This document shows, one piece after another, positions 10,640 through 22,129 of a DNA stretch of 64,000 nt (positions within the stretch are counted from its first letter, which is position 1; the number at the start of each line of letters is the position of its first letter). The notes beneath the pieces are model-generated. The model worked only from the letters and a program-made list of their open reading frames with translations. It was not told where the DNA came from and ran no database searches. The DNA comes from Adiantum capillus-veneris (taxonomy: Eukaryota; Streptophyta; Polypodiopsida; Polypodiales; Pteridaceae), in contig CM043970.1 of assembly GCA_014529385.2 (NCBI GenBank), positions 62,669,496-62,733,495 on the forward strand, read 5' to 3'. Both the position numbers and the translations under genes were made by a program.

Positions 10640-11633
10640 CTCCTTTCATAGAAGACTCAACAATGGCTGCATTTGTAGTGGAACCAGCATTTGCAGTGAA
10701 ACCACCCTCTTTCTTCTTAGCCTCTTTGGCCTTCAACTTAGGACACGACTTCATCAAGTGATCATTGGCTTTACAATAATGGCAACACAACTTCTTTTTT
10801 CCCTTATCACTAGAATTTCCAGACAAATTGCTGCCAGCAGAAGCATTAGGAACATAATTTTGGCCACTCACAGCAGAACCATAAGAAGTGGTTGCATTGC
10901 TGTTACCACCCTTTCTTTGAGAAGCAATAAAAGCCTATTCAACTGCACGTTGCCTAGTCTTGTTTTTTTTGGAAAGTGACTCTTGCAACAGCAATGTGCA
11001 TAATGCATCAAACTTGACAAATTCTAGATTTCCTTGGGTCATAAGTCTCCAAGTACTAGCAAAAGTCTGGTAAGAATCTGGTAAGGCATCAAGAACAGCC
11101 TGCATAAGGGAACTGTCTGAAATGACTTCTCCTGCAGAAATAAGTTTCTCATTGATATCCTTGACACTAGCAAGGAAAGTGTCCATATCATCTTCCTCAT
11201 GCATAATCTTTGACTCCAACTCTTTACGCAACAAAGTAATTTTAGCCTCATTGCGACTTGCATAAAGACCTGCTAGAATATCCCAAGCCTGTTTTGCAGA
11301 TTTTGCTGAACGGATGTGAGGAACAATGGTGCGCTTCACAGACAACGCAATGAATGCATGAGCCTACACATCCTTAACATCCCAACGAGCTTGTTCTGCC
11401 GTAGGCAAAACAACTCTAATAGCTGCAATCCTTGCAGCAAGACCTGCAACATCCTCAACATCGCCTACATCCTCAGAACCAGGACGTACATCAATGCCCT
11501 GCACAATGTTCCAGACACCCTTTGACACAAGAACATGTTGCATCATATAAGCCCACATAGAGTAGTTGTCCCCATCCAACGTGTCCTCAGCAGCAAACAT
11601 CTTGAACACTTCTATGTTGTTGTTGTCAGCCAT
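10640..11633 (-). pseudogene. gag: Copia gag with CCHC zinc knuckle, broken
   Basis: Gag would form the particle shell and bind element RNA. The start is placed at the ATG at 11633 (MADNNNIEVFKMF), the first Met with gag-like text, a few hundred bases after the primer-binding site. DGDNYSMWAYMMQHVL and a WDILAGLYASRNEAK-type UBN2 region follow. Near the end there is a Lys-rich stretch and a CX2CX4HX4C knuckle, CHYCKANDHLMKSC, at about 10743-10784. In-frame stops interrupt at 11364-11366 and about 10935, and a frameshift near 10.6 kb separates gag from protease. Confidence 0.88.
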
Positions 11634-11962
11634 GGTAAATGCTGCATCTGATGTGAAAACTGCCCAAAAATAGGAGAAACGGAGCGGGAACAACCTGTGC
11701 TATATAGCACAAACCATAGAATACTATAAGGCACCTCTTATGCAGAAAACGGCACTGACAGAAATTCTGCACAAAATGACGAAACAGCCTGTAGTGGAAA
11801 CGGAGGCCGAAATGAGCCCAAATCAAAATTCTGAGCAGACCAAGCTCTACGATCTCTCCCAAAATATTTGTCGACCTGCGAATGCTTGCCAAAGCTCACT
11901 GAAATCCGAGAAAGTGAGCAGGCATGTGCTGGAGCAGCTAGCGACTAAGCGCGGGAGGACGT

Positions 11963-11979
11963 GACCTGCTCTGATACCA
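11963..11979 (-). promoter_or_regulatory. Primer-binding site, tRNA-iMet type
   Basis: On the minus strand TGGTATCAGAGCAGGTC follows the LTR after a two-base spacer. TGGTATCAGAGC is the standard plant copia site complementary to the 3' end of initiator tRNA-Met. Confidence 0.92.
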
Positions 11980-11981
11980 AT

Positions 11982-12208
11982 TGTTGGAATTAGGGTTGCA
12001 GAGAAACACCCACAGCTTGAAGAAGACGAAGGAAGCTCAAGGCACACAATAGAGAGTGTGTTACTTAGTGTGCAATGGAAAGATAGATAGCCCTAGAGTG
12101 ATGGGCGTATATACAATGCACGGGGGAAAAAACCTCCTAAAGAGGGAAAAAATGCCCTGGTGGTCCTAGTGTGTTCACGCACATCACTACCACATGTATA
12201 TGGTAACA
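11982..12208 (-). repeat. 5' LTR of the split copia element (227 bp)
   Basis: On the minus strand it starts TGTTACCATATAC and ends CCCTAATTCCAACA. It is flanked outside (12209-12213) by TGCTA, the reverse complement of TAGCA beside the other LTR. That match ties the two halves to one insertion event. Confidence 0.9.
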
Positions 12209-12213
12209 TGCTA

Positions 12214-12799
12214 ACTTGCATAGTTGAAATTTGGTTTAGGATTGAAATATTTTTGCATGATGCTGCATGATAGCAATATTAAAATGATATCATATCATTT
12301 CTGTAAATACTTTGGAATTACTTGTGAGTTTTATTTTGTTTAGAAAAATTCCAATCATTTTCTTGCAAATTTATGGCATAGGAAATGCAAATTAGCTATT
12401 CTTAATTAGCAAGAACTCACCATTTCTAAACATGTTGCCATATATGGTTTTAGTATATGTCCATGAGCATTGTTAGGGTTGCGTTGGATCTTTTCGATGC
12501 TTAAAAAATTGCATATGAATTTTTACAACCTTTTTGATATGTATGATTATTATCTTTTACAAATTATTCTAGTGCAATATGGATTGAGGGCACAAGTGGA
12601 CTTACCTATCAAAATATTTGTAGGGCAAACTGTATCTTGTTTGAAATGCAAAAGGTTGGCACCATGTTTTTAATAGCAATGCTTGTAAAATAAATTAGCA
12701 CTTGTTCAAAGTGCTGAGTAATGGTTGCTTTATAGCACATGGAATGTAAAGGCGATATTTGTAAAGAAAATTTTTCCTAAAGGAGTTTGTGCATTAGTT
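12214..12799. other. No gene recognised
   Basis: AT-rich sequence beyond the 5' LTR of the split copia element. One 67-codon frame (12470-12673) is unlike anything I know. Confidence 0.5.
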
Positions 12800-14520
12800 T
12801 TAATGGAAGCCATGGATGTCAATATGTCTCTTTAAAATAAGGAGAAAGAGATTGTGTGTATGAAAACTAGAAAAAAATGTTCTCTTTCTTTTGTCACAAT
12901 GACAAATTATTCCCCAAGTCAAGCTATAGATAGCATTATCTTTGCTTTGATATTGTCTATCCCATGGGCCTCCTATGATATGAGCTTCTGTGGTTTCAGG
13001 ACCCAAGGCACCATAGATGCTAGACTCTCGTCTATATCTACGACTGGTTTGGTCAAAGTATATGCTCGTTTGGTCACAACATTGAAGTCTGATTTTTGAT
13101 GGAGGAGAGTTTTGCTCTAGACAAGTTTCTGGGTTCACTCGGGTAATATCCTTCAGCTCTAGAGAGGATGGGCTATAATAGATTCTTTCCTCTGAATGAA
13201 CCATAATTTTTGATCTATCATTAGACACACTATGAGCTGGTATGTGGGCCGTTCAAACATTGGTTGATCCTTTTTGTACAGTTTTTCTTTTTGGTTTACA
13301 TAGTGTGCATATGAATTATGGGTGCCATACAAAGCTAACATCATTCTGTCTGATGTGTCCCTTAGACTCGTGATTGATTGCACACTTGTGGCAGTGGATG
13401 CATAATCATTTGCAAATTTAACATTCTTCTCAACCTTCAGTGATAAATGGACACCTTGACTAAATTCATGCAGAAATTTGTTGTTCAAAGGATCAATTTT
13501 AAGCTTTTCAGGTGTCTGTGCATCTTTATGCTCATTTTGAACTTGCAGTGCTTTTGTTGGTGCTTCTAATGGTAATGCAGAATCATCTGATTGCATTAAA
13601 ATTGACAAGTTAAATGCACTTACATCGAGATTCGCATTCCCAATTTTCTATGTACCTTGCTTGGCAGTCGATGTATCCCTGTTGTGTCAGAATTTCTTGG
13701 ACAATCTTCACAAAAATGTCCACCTTTTCTTCCACAATCTGAGCAATATGCCATGACTGGTGGTATTTCATTTGGTTCTATCATGTCAAGCTCTACCTGA
13801 GAAGCTTCTGCTTCTATGCTTGCCAAGTTGTCGGCATCATCTTTCAAAACACTGAGCATCAAGCTGTAGACTGCTCCATATTGACCTTTGTACCGTCTTT
13901 GACCTGGTTCTCCAATTAGATTGGCTTCTATTGGTTTATTTGTTGGATTTTGCAACTCTACTTCTTGACTATAGATATGACCACCGTAATCCATGTACAA
14001 TGAGCCTGATTGCATATGCACTAAATGGATGTTTTGCTGGCTCGTGAATTTTTTTTGGATAACCACTTGGGTTCACTTTCTGAACTTCTATCTGCACTTC
14101 ATCTTTGAGATTGCAATACCTGGATCCACTGAATTCTGTGAACATCTAGGAGTTCTTTGAATCTGGCTTTACTATGATCAATAAGATCTTGGCTCTTGTG
14201 TTGCTTTTGCTACTCATAAGATACCTTTGACCTTCTATATTTGTGTACAAGGCTTTATCTCCATTGTAGCCATAAAGCTGTAAAATTTGCTCTGTTGTAG
14301 TTGTTAATGTGTTGCCACTGCTACTAGCGTGTTGTGCTATACTTGAACTCTTGGCTCGATTTAAGTCCATGTTGGATCGTTCTGTAAAAACTATCTCCTA
14401 ACAAATTCTGGTGTTGATTAACATAATTTTTACTGCTCGTACTAGCCTAATCTGCAATCACATGTGAGTTGTTCTTCCGATTAGAATCTCGATTTTCAAT
14501 GCAATTGCTTGCATTAGCCA
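12800..14520 (-). pseudogene. Decayed coding region of unknown family
   Basis: Four successive minus-strand frames (14370-14146, 14066-13620, 13608-13159, 13228-12800) read like one protein broken by frameshifts and stops. A possible start, MANASNC, is near 14520. Visible traits are a Ser/Thr-rich N-terminus, GGHIYSQEVELQNPTNKPIE with a following GQRRYKGQYGAVYSL, and a Cys-rich motif YCSDCGRKGGHFCEDCP. A later stretch with IYGALGPETTEAHIIGG and NAIYSLTWG resembles the earlier YGAVYSL segment, so there may be an internal duplication. The Cys cluster hints at a nucleic-acid-binding gag-like or pararetrovirus-like protein, but I cannot place it. No reverse transcriptase follows. Confidence 0.4.
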
Positions 14521-14731
14521 TGTTTTTTAATTGTGGTTTTTTCTTTTTTTCACGTAAAATAAAAATGAATCAAAATAACAAAACTTAGCTTACCTGTGTG
14601 CTGCACTCAGCGCGTTGACCCATGCGTACTTCTGGCGGCGAGTTGACAACGCCCGTGATTGGAGGCGGTAGCCTTGGCAGCGCGCTGATTGAGGGATGCA
14701 GGGGGGGTTTCCTGGGCTATCAGCGCCCTCT

Positions 14732-14767
14732 GTTGCAGAGTGCACGCGCACGCGTGCGCTCTGCAAC
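14732..14767. repeat. Perfect-stem GC hairpin with CGCACGCGTGCG palindrome
   Basis: Arms GTTGCAGAG-t-GCACGCG and CGCGTGC-g-CTCTGCAAC pair over 17 bp with a single mismatch and a two-base loop. The palindrome CGCACGCGTGCG recurs immediately downstream (about 14774-14785). It is GC-rich in an AT-rich region. Function unknown. Confidence 0.7.
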
Positions 14768-14967
14768 AGTACGCGCACGCGTGCGGTGGACACTGGAGAG
14801 TGAGAGAGAAAAAGTGCGACAGGACGGGGTCTGCGGCTACAGCGGGAGTGCAACAGGGCGACGTGGCAGGCGTGCAGGTGGATCGCCAGTGCACGGCAAA
14901 GCGTCAGGGGTGTGTGTGTGAGTGGGAAAATGACAAGAGAGAGAGCGAGGGAGGTGGTGCACACGCT

Positions 14968-14969
<2 letters not shown>

Positions 14970-15051
<82 letters not shown>

Positions 15052-15170
15052 GAGGGGGTTAATAATCGGGATTTAGTGAGAGAGAGACAATAATCGAGAT
15101 TTTAGCAGGGGGAGAAGAGAGAGTAAGAAGAGAGAGAGAGAGAGTAAGAAGAGAGAGAAAGAGAGTGGGT
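14970..15170 (+). repeat. Long (AG)n microsatellite with a satellite AG-rich tail
   Basis: About 80 bp of pure AG (14970-15049) is followed by GGGTTAATAATCGGGATTT and then further AGAG blocks around 15119-15170. Frames across it are artefacts. Confidence 0.9.
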
Positions 15171-16215
15171 TTATGCTGAGAGGGAAGAAGAAGAAGGGAA
15201 ATTTTAAAGTCGGCAAAAACTATTGCAACGACCGTAAAGATCCATCCGACAAAGAGTTCTTATGCGCCGCAAGGCAAACCGTCAAGGCCAAAAATTAGCC
15301 AAAAACACCCAACAAAATTCTAGGAAAATTCTAAAAACCTTAAAAAATCATCGTCATTCACAACCGAATATTTTTTATACACAAAAGCACACCAAAATAG
15401 CAGTTTTTATCGAAAATGTAATTTGCGACACAAATGTCAACCCGGCCTCCAAAAATAGCAAAACTCGACCATGGAGGGCACAAATGCGAACAAAATGATG
15501 TCATAAATATGCACACACAAATAGCTCATAAAGATTGCAAAATATCAAATTTGCTTGGAATTAAGCAAAAATTAATGCAAAAATTAGCAAAAGATTACCA
15601 AAAATTTACAAAAATTATCCGAAAAATACCCAAAACATTTCTACAAATTCTCCACACATTGGGGAATAGCGTAGCCAAATAAAATCACACAAATTACATC
15701 AATTCAATTGCCAAACAATTTTATCAATAAAATCAAGACTAGGCAATTAAACCGGCAAAATTAGGTCAAAATTTGACGCAATTGAAAAGTGTAAATCGAT
15801 GTTTTGAGCACAAAACTGTAGCATTTAACCATTACACACATCAGTCATGCAATCAAAAAATGAATCAATTATGTAAATTAAACACTTTTTAGGCACACAC
15901 AGACTAATAAAATTGGTAGTTTCTACCAATCTTTAGGTGCGCACACAAAAGGGTTAAGCTTGTTGAATTTACAATGTGACTTCACAAATCATTTGTTGGG
16001 CATGACCACAACATAAATAAATCATCACAATTGAAAAATCATTAAGTACACATTGATTTTTAGGTGCACAAACATGGACAAAATAGTGCACACACACCTA
16101 AAATTACGCATACACACACTTAATTAGAATGCACACACACTTGAAATTGACCATCCAAGCATGCAATTAACTCAATAGAGCATATGCACTGAACATCAAA
16201 ACAACATTGTACCAG
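15171..16215. other. AT-rich DNA without recognisable gene
   Basis: The sequence is rich in AAAATT and CACACA words, with repeated TAGGTGCACACA-like phrases near 15.9-16.1 kb. No 5' LTR, primer-binding site or gag for the copia element that follows is visible, so that element is 5'-truncated. Confidence 0.5.
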
Positions 16216-16259
16216 AAACAAGCTGCGTCGTATGTTTAGTTCCTCCAGACAGAATACTT

Positions 16260-17583
16260 CATATACGTGATGGATCACTTTTTATTGTCGATTCTGGTGC
16301 TACAAGAAATATGACATATCAGTCTAAGTGGCTCCATAACTATCATTCACTACCAGTTCAACGTGTTGTTTATCTTGCTGATGATACTACTTGTCAAGTA
16401 AAGGGTATTGGAGACTTATATCTTGGTACCTTATCTTCTTCCATTCGAATTTTGTGAGGAGTATTACATGTCTTCAATGTAATCTTCTTTCAGTTGCTAG
16501 ACTTGTTGATCTTGGTCTGTTTGTTGGATTTGATCATACCAAATTCCGAATTGAGAAATATGGATAGACTATAGCCACTGCTCCTTGAAACGGTAATTTG
16601 TTTGAACTCTCTCTCAATGATGCTGTAGCAAATGTTGTCACTACTCCAGGTGATCATGATTGCAAAGTATGGCATCACCGTTTTGTTCATGCTGAATTCT
16701 CAAAACTCCTTGATCTTCAACGTTGTGATCTTGTTCATGGCATGGATCTTAAAGCCCATCCCCATATGGGAGTTTGTGAATTTTGTGCTCTTGGGAAACA
16801 CAATCGTAAACCCTTTCCTCTTTCAAATACAACTCATTCTCATGACATATTGGATCTTGTTCATACTGATATATGTGGACCTCTACCTTCTTTGAGATCA
16901 CAATATCGCTACTTCATTACTTTCATTGATAATTTCTCAAGGTATAAGACTGTATTTCTACTTCGACAAAAATCTGAAGCCTTATCTGTTTTCAAACAAT
17001 TCCACAAGGCTGCGGAACTTCAAACTAGTCATCGCCGTAAGAAGCTTCGTAGTGTCAATGGAGGCGAATATGTTTCTCGAGTGTTTGTGAGTTATTGTGC
17101 TGACAGTGGAATTTATCATGAACACACTATTCCATATTCGCCTCAACAGAACAACGTTGCTGAACGAAAGAATCGCACTATTCTCAATGCTGTAAGATGT
17201 ATGCTGATTCATTCTAGCTTATCTCATGTTTTCTGGGCTGAAACTACTTTGACAACAATATTTATTCAGAATCATCTTCCTACTACTGTACCCTCTGGTA
17301 AGATACCCATCACAGCATGGACAGGTGACATTCTTTCTGTATCTCATTTTTGAACCTTTGGATGTATTGCTTATATTCATATTCCCAAAGAAAAACGAAC
17401 AAAGCTTGATGCTCCTGGTCTTAAAGTTATTTTTATTGGATATTCTGACACTTCCAAAGGCTACAAATTCTATGACCCTTCGTCTAAGAAAGTAATTGTG
17501 AATCGTGATGCTACTTTTAACGAACAGTTTATGGGAGTCTCATGGTCCATGGATGATTCTGATGATACTAAATCATTGGTTTA
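16260..17583 (+). pseudogene. pol: Copia protease and integrase with a catalytic Asp lost
   Basis: The protease motif FIVDSGATRNMT has its Asp codon at 16290-16292. A frameshift and stops lie around 16455-16590. Integrase shows WHHRFVHAEFSKL and CEFCALGKH (zinc finger), then LVHTDICGPL and FITFIDNFSRY. The block that normally reads R-T/S-D-N-G-G-E reads RSVNGGEY: codon 17054-17056 is GTC (Val), which removes the second metal-binding Asp. SPQQNNVAERKNRT keeps the last Glu. GCIAYIHIPKEKRTKLD and FIGYSDTSKGYKFYDP form the C-terminal part after a stop at about 17350. The enzyme would be inactive even without the stops. Confidence 0.88.
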
Positions 17584-19375
17584 GGCTTTTTCATTTCTTT
17601 CAGATGATGAAACTCTTCCTATAGAGCAACTTTTTTCTTCACAACCATCCATTCCAAATGTTGCCAATGATGATATTGATATTTTTGCTGATCTGCCTAT
17701 TGATTTTGAACATGGCTCATGTCATGTTTATGATGATGATATTGCTGATAATTCTTTTTCTACTTCTGAAAATCCCGTTACTTATGATGAATCTATCTCT
17801 TCACCACAAAAGGATCAGTGGAAAGAGGCTATGGAAGCAGAGTACGATTCTCTTATCTCTAAGGTACATGGATACTAACTGAATTACCTCCTGGTCGTAC
17901 AATTATTAAATGTAAGTGGGTGTATAAGACAAAAGTACAAGCAGATGGATCTTTTGACAAGTTCAAGGCACGTTTAGTTGCAAAAGGTTACTCCCAAGGA
18001 GCTGGTGTTGATTATCAAGAGACTTTTTCACTAGTTGTTCGCATTACAAGTGTTCGAGTTTTATTGGCATTTGTTGTTCAATTTGATTTATAAGATTATC
18101 AAATGGATGTGCAAATTTTTTTTCTTAATGGTGACTTGGAAGAGGAAATTTATATGGAACAACCAGAAGGGTTTTTTATTCCAGGTAAAGAAGACCTTGT
18201 TGCTCAACTCCATAAGGCACTATATGGTCTCAAACAAGCTTCGCGAGCCTGGTATACAAAATTTGATCTTTTTCTCACCTCTAAAGGATTCATCTCTTGC
18301 TCTTCAGACCCCAACTTATACATAAAACACCAAGGTAGAAGTTTTGTGATTCTTGGTCTTTATGTGGATGATACCATCCTTGTTTCCAATGATTTGGGAT
18401 TTCTTCAGCAAGTGAAAAAGTTATTGTCTTCTGCATTTGATATGGTGGATCTTGGAGAGATTCACTCGTGTCTTGGCATTCAAAGCCAATGGAACCGTAC
18501 AAAAGGTATTTTACTCCTTCGACAGTCAAAGTTAATTGCAGATACTATTCAAAAATTTGGTATGGAATCTACACATTCAGCCAACACACCTTGTCTTGCG
18601 AGCTCTACGAAGAACACTTATGAAAATGGTGGTCAACTTGTCACAAATCAACCTTATGCTAACTTGATTGGATGTCTTGAGTTTGTTGGCATGAACACTC
18701 GTCCTGATATTCTGTTTGCTGCTAATTATCTTGGACAACATCTTGCATGTCCTTCTCTTAAGCATTGGTTTGCTGCAAAGCGTGTATTGAAATACTTGAA
18801 AGGCACTACAGATTTTGGTTTAGTCTATCGACAACAACTCACATCGGATTGTATGCAATCTCTTTCTATTTTGGGTTACACAGATGCAGATTGGGAAAGC
18901 TCACATTTATCTATGCGATCTACTAGTGGAAATTGCTTCTTTATAAATGGTTGTCTTGTTTCTTGGACCAGCAAGAAACAACGTTGTTGTTGCAGTTTCT
19001 ATGACTGAGTCAGAATATGTTGCAGCATCACTTGTAGCTCCTGAGTTGATTTGGCTTCGACAAATGCTGGTTAATATTGGTCACTCTCCTCTTTCTAGCA
19101 CACCCTTGCGGTGTTACAACCAAAGTGCTATTAGTCTTGCAAAAGACTATGTTCAACATAATAAGTGAAAGCACATTGTTTTCCATTATCATTATGTCAG
19201 GTATGAAGTACGCAAAGGAACCATTATGGTTGAACACTATCCAAGTGACTAGATGATTGCAGACATTTTGACCAAAGGCCTCAACGAGTCACGTTTCATC
19301 CTCTTGCACTCGAAGCTTGGAGTTGCTTCGGCCTCACTCTCAGTGCTGGAAATTGCAACCCTTCCCACAGTTCCT
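17584..19375 (+). pseudogene. pol: Copia reverse transcriptase and RNase H, broken
   Basis: An acidic linker leads to QWKEAMEAEYDSL. A frameshift near 17.87 kb precedes [39 protein letters not shown] and a stop near 18092. The longest frame (18103-19008) holds MDVQIFFLNGDLEEEIYMEQ, KALYGLKQASRAWY, the catalytic YVDD at 18361-18372, and an RNase H start with YTDADW. A frameshift near 18.98 kb splits SWTSKKQ from VAVSMTESEYVAAS. RYEVRKGTIMVEHYPS and ADILTKGL close the protein. It is normal in length but dead. Confidence 0.88.
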
Positions 19376-20783
19376 TAGGGGTCTAGCCCTGCACATGCAT
19401 GGCACTTTTGTGATAGGCCTTCCCCGTGAAGAGCATGCCGTTCAGAGGCCCCTTCCCAATAGACGGGTCCTTTGAAAATAATCCTTCACTAGGAAGGGCA
19501 AGTTTTGAAAATGACCTTCAAAGATAAATTCTATAAAATAACCCAAAAAAAAATCAAAGTAGAAGGTTGCTTAGTTAAAACATGAGCCTAAGTTCTAAGG
19601 TGTAACTCAGATGTGCTGCATTCATGATCGACTCGTTTTAGTTTGATCTCTTGTGGTGGTAGGAAGTTTCTCCGATTGATTATAATTTGCTGCCGTGTGT
19701 TGTTTTGTCTTCCTATCGATTGGACATGTTGGGGTGGGGTGACAAGGACCTTGATGTGATGGCATCCGCTGCTCAAGATCTGTGTCCAAATATATTGCTT
19801 GTAAGATCCTAGTCTTTATGGTGTTTATGCTCCTTGTGGCATGTGATGCACATGGGGTTTTCATGGTCTATAATGGTGGGTTGCAGGTCCATGTAAAAGC
19901 CAAGACACTTGTAGTGTTTTTCTTCTTTAATATAAATAGCTCCTATTGAGCATTGCTTATATATTAGAAAAACAAAAGCCTAAGCTCTAAGGTGGTAAAA
20001 TATAAGTTTAAATTTATTAAAATTTGAATCCCACCACCTAAATCAAAGAAGAGATAACACTTTTTATATGTTATTTTTAATTAAGACCTTCAAAAAATCA
20101 AAATGCGACAAGATTTCAAAGTGGCAGCTCATAGTTATGCTTTTTATACGGATGTAGATGCTTTGCAATGCAAAGTCTAATGCGACCAGACTTGTGATGT
20201 GTGCAACGTGCATGATAATTCTAAAATCAAGCGACCTCTAAGCTCCTCCTCTAATGTCCTAGCCTCTAGCGCATGTGTGACTACAATTGAGTTTGGGCAT
20301 GAATCTTTTAAAGGAAATGAGGAGATAGCATTGAGGCTCAAGGAATCAAGTCACGATCTCTCTCTCTCTCTCAACGCATTTCTGGCCTATTCATGGCTTC
20401 ATATGAGAGATGAACACTTTCTATGTACACTTGTTTATCTCTTTGCGCCACCCACTGCCCTCTCTCCTAGTTGCAGCTGTAGCATGCAAGCAGGAGCATG
20501 CCCATTGAAGAGCCACTATATGCCAAGAGAATCTCGAACCACATCTTGGCCCCTAGCCTCTACCCTTGCACAAACTTCTTGATCATGTCATCCATGCCTT
20601 TGTTGCAATAGGCATTGACCAAGACACCTTCCTCTTTCTTCCTCTTAGAGGGCCTTACCTCGTTGAATTGCCTCCCTCCTCTTCCTTTTGTTAGAGGGCC
20701 TCACCTCACAAATGTCCCTCAAACTTTCACACTCTTGCATACTCTTCTTGTGGCACATGTTGGCTAAAGTGAGTGCTCTCAAG

Positions 20784-20874
<91 letters not shown>

Positions 20875-21474
20875 GTGAATACTAATGATGATGCTTTTGG
20901 AGGGAAGAGGAGCAAACAGAGCTAAAGTATAATATACCAATATTCTAAAAATTTACTAACCATCGAATTTAATTAAAGAATACCTAATGCTAGCTCCTCT
21001 TAAGTATGGAACAACAAAAGATACACCAAAAGCAAGTGAATATTTCATAGGAGCAAGAAAATTAAGGGGTATCAAGTGACGGGTTGGTGCATTTTTGCCT
21101 TGCATGATGACGGGCAAAGTGTATGATGGCCCTTCCTCTCCGAAGGCTAACTAAGGGAATTCCCCTTCCCTAGGAAGGACAAGGGCACCCTTCAATTTCC
21201 AGGCCTGCTCACTCTTTCTAGATTAGCTTCTTTGCTATTGTAATAGCTTTGTGCATATGACATTGTAATCTTTTAGGTACCATGCACTATGCACACTCCA
21301 CATTTGCACATTGTGATCTCTGAGTCACTTGAATATTTGTACATAGATGCACAATTCACTTTCACATCATCATCGCTGGTTCATATTTTCACATTGTATA
21401 GGGGCTTGGGTTTTTCCCTTGAACTCCCCAAGGGTTTTTTCATCCAAAGCTAAAGACCTTTGTTTGAGTGGGGG
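19376..21474. other. Copia 3' untranslated region and unassigned DNA
   Basis: Just after the RNase H end (to about 19.5 kb) and again at about 21.1-21.2 kb there are similar CTTCCCTAGGAAGGACAAG-type phrases. This suggests that a 3' UTR was split by about 1.5 kb of inserted DNA. Between them the sequence contains no recognisable gene, only a CTCTCTCTC run near 20.36 kb and the GT/GA microsatellite. Confidence 0.4.
20785..20871 (+). repeat. (TG)n-(AG)n compound microsatellite
   Basis: About 36 bp of TG is joined to about 50 bp of AG, the same compound arrangement as at 1597-1650. Confidence 0.95.
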
Positions 21475-21624
21475 TGTTGGAGTTATATATAGCTCACTCT
21501 ATTGAACTTGGTCTCACCTATATATTTGTATCTTGTCCTCAATATGAATCAGTCTTTGGGAGCGTATATGATGTGTCTTTTATCTCGTCTCTCTCTCTCT
21601 CTTTCTCTCTACATCTCAACAACA
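21475..21624 (+). repeat. Candidate copia 3' LTR (150 bp) preceded by a polypurine tract
   Basis: GAGTGGGGG is directly followed by TGTTGGAGTTATATATAGC. The candidate ends in CTCAACAACA, giving TGTTG/CAACA inverted termini. Short pyrimidine-rich ends (TCTCTCTCTC) before the terminus are common in plant copia LTRs. No matching second LTR is in the window, so the boundaries are inferred from one copy. Confidence 0.5.
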
Positions 21625-21728
21625 TCAATGTGCCAGGGGTTGCAAACATACTCCCTAGCCTATTAACATAATGGAAACACGGATGAAATGCATATTTTTC
21701 ATCTTGATTATCCAACAGTTGCAAGAAG

Positions 21729-22121
21729 TTGCAAAAGTCACAGGAATCAAAGACAAATCTTACAGACAAAGGTAGAGCCAAAGTGGAACTGCCACCGACT
21801 AGCAAAGAAGGTGTGACATCGTATGTCTCTACATCAAAGAACCCTCATGGATCAACATCTTCAAGCAAGTCAGGCTTTCAAAACTTTAAGTCAATTGTTG
21901 ACCCAACGGAAACCTCTAAGGAGACACCCAAAAAAGTAAAAATATTTCAGCCAAAGTACTCAAGAAAGCAAAGCAAAGTGAAGCAAGTGTTTGTTCCGAG
22001 CAATTTAGTCAAAGTCAATGATCTGATTTGGATTAAAGACCGAAAATCAACACAGAAAGACAAACACATGGGATGGATAGCATCAAAATGGAGCTTAAAA
22101 GACAGGAGTATATGGAGGTAA
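21729..22121 (+). CDS. Unrecognised open frame, Lys/Ser/Pro-rich
   Basis: A 130-codon frame lies about 100 bp after the candidate LTR. It starts MQKSQESKTNLTDKGR, has a Ser-rich middle and a basic C-terminal part with KVKQVFVPSNLVKVNDLIWI. The composition suggests a retroelement linker or gag-tail segment rather than a folded enzyme. No catalytic motif is visible. It may be a fragment of a longer lost frame. Confidence 0.25.
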   Translation: MQKSQESKTNLTDKGRAKVELPPTSKEGVTSYVSTSKNPHGSTSSSKSGFQNFKSIVDPTETSKETPKKVKIFQPKYSRKQSKVKQVFVPSNLVKVNDLIWIKDRKSTQKDKHMGWIASKWSLKDRSIWR

Positions 22122-22129
22122 CAGACAGA

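Larger units (their letters stand above)
8981..12208 (-). mobile_element. 5' half of the same copia element (5' LTR, gag, protease, integrase), inverted
   Basis: Read on the minus strand, it starts with a 227-bp LTR and an initiator-tRNA-Met primer-binding site, followed by gag, protease and integrase. It stops at KWLVHTLHDSKLD near 8981. The next residues expected in this family are the Ser-Ser-Arg-Thr linker that appears instead at 4.63 kb on the plus strand. The two halves are thus complementary pieces of one element. Confidence 0.88.
16216..19375 (+). mobile_element. 5'-truncated Ty1/copia element (protease to RNase H)
   Basis: The order protease, integrase, RT, RNase H identifies copia. 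It differs from the split copia element in sequence. Gag and 5' LTR are absent. The 3' LTR may be the 150-bp candidate at 21.48 kb, about 2 kb downstream, which would mean that the 3' UTR was interrupted. Confidence 0.8.

Noticed and set aside
12800-14520. Endogenous pararetrovirus as the source of the unknown minus-strand frames
   Set aside because: Only a Cys-His cluster hints at it. No movement-protein, protease or reverse transcriptase motif was found, so the origin is left open.
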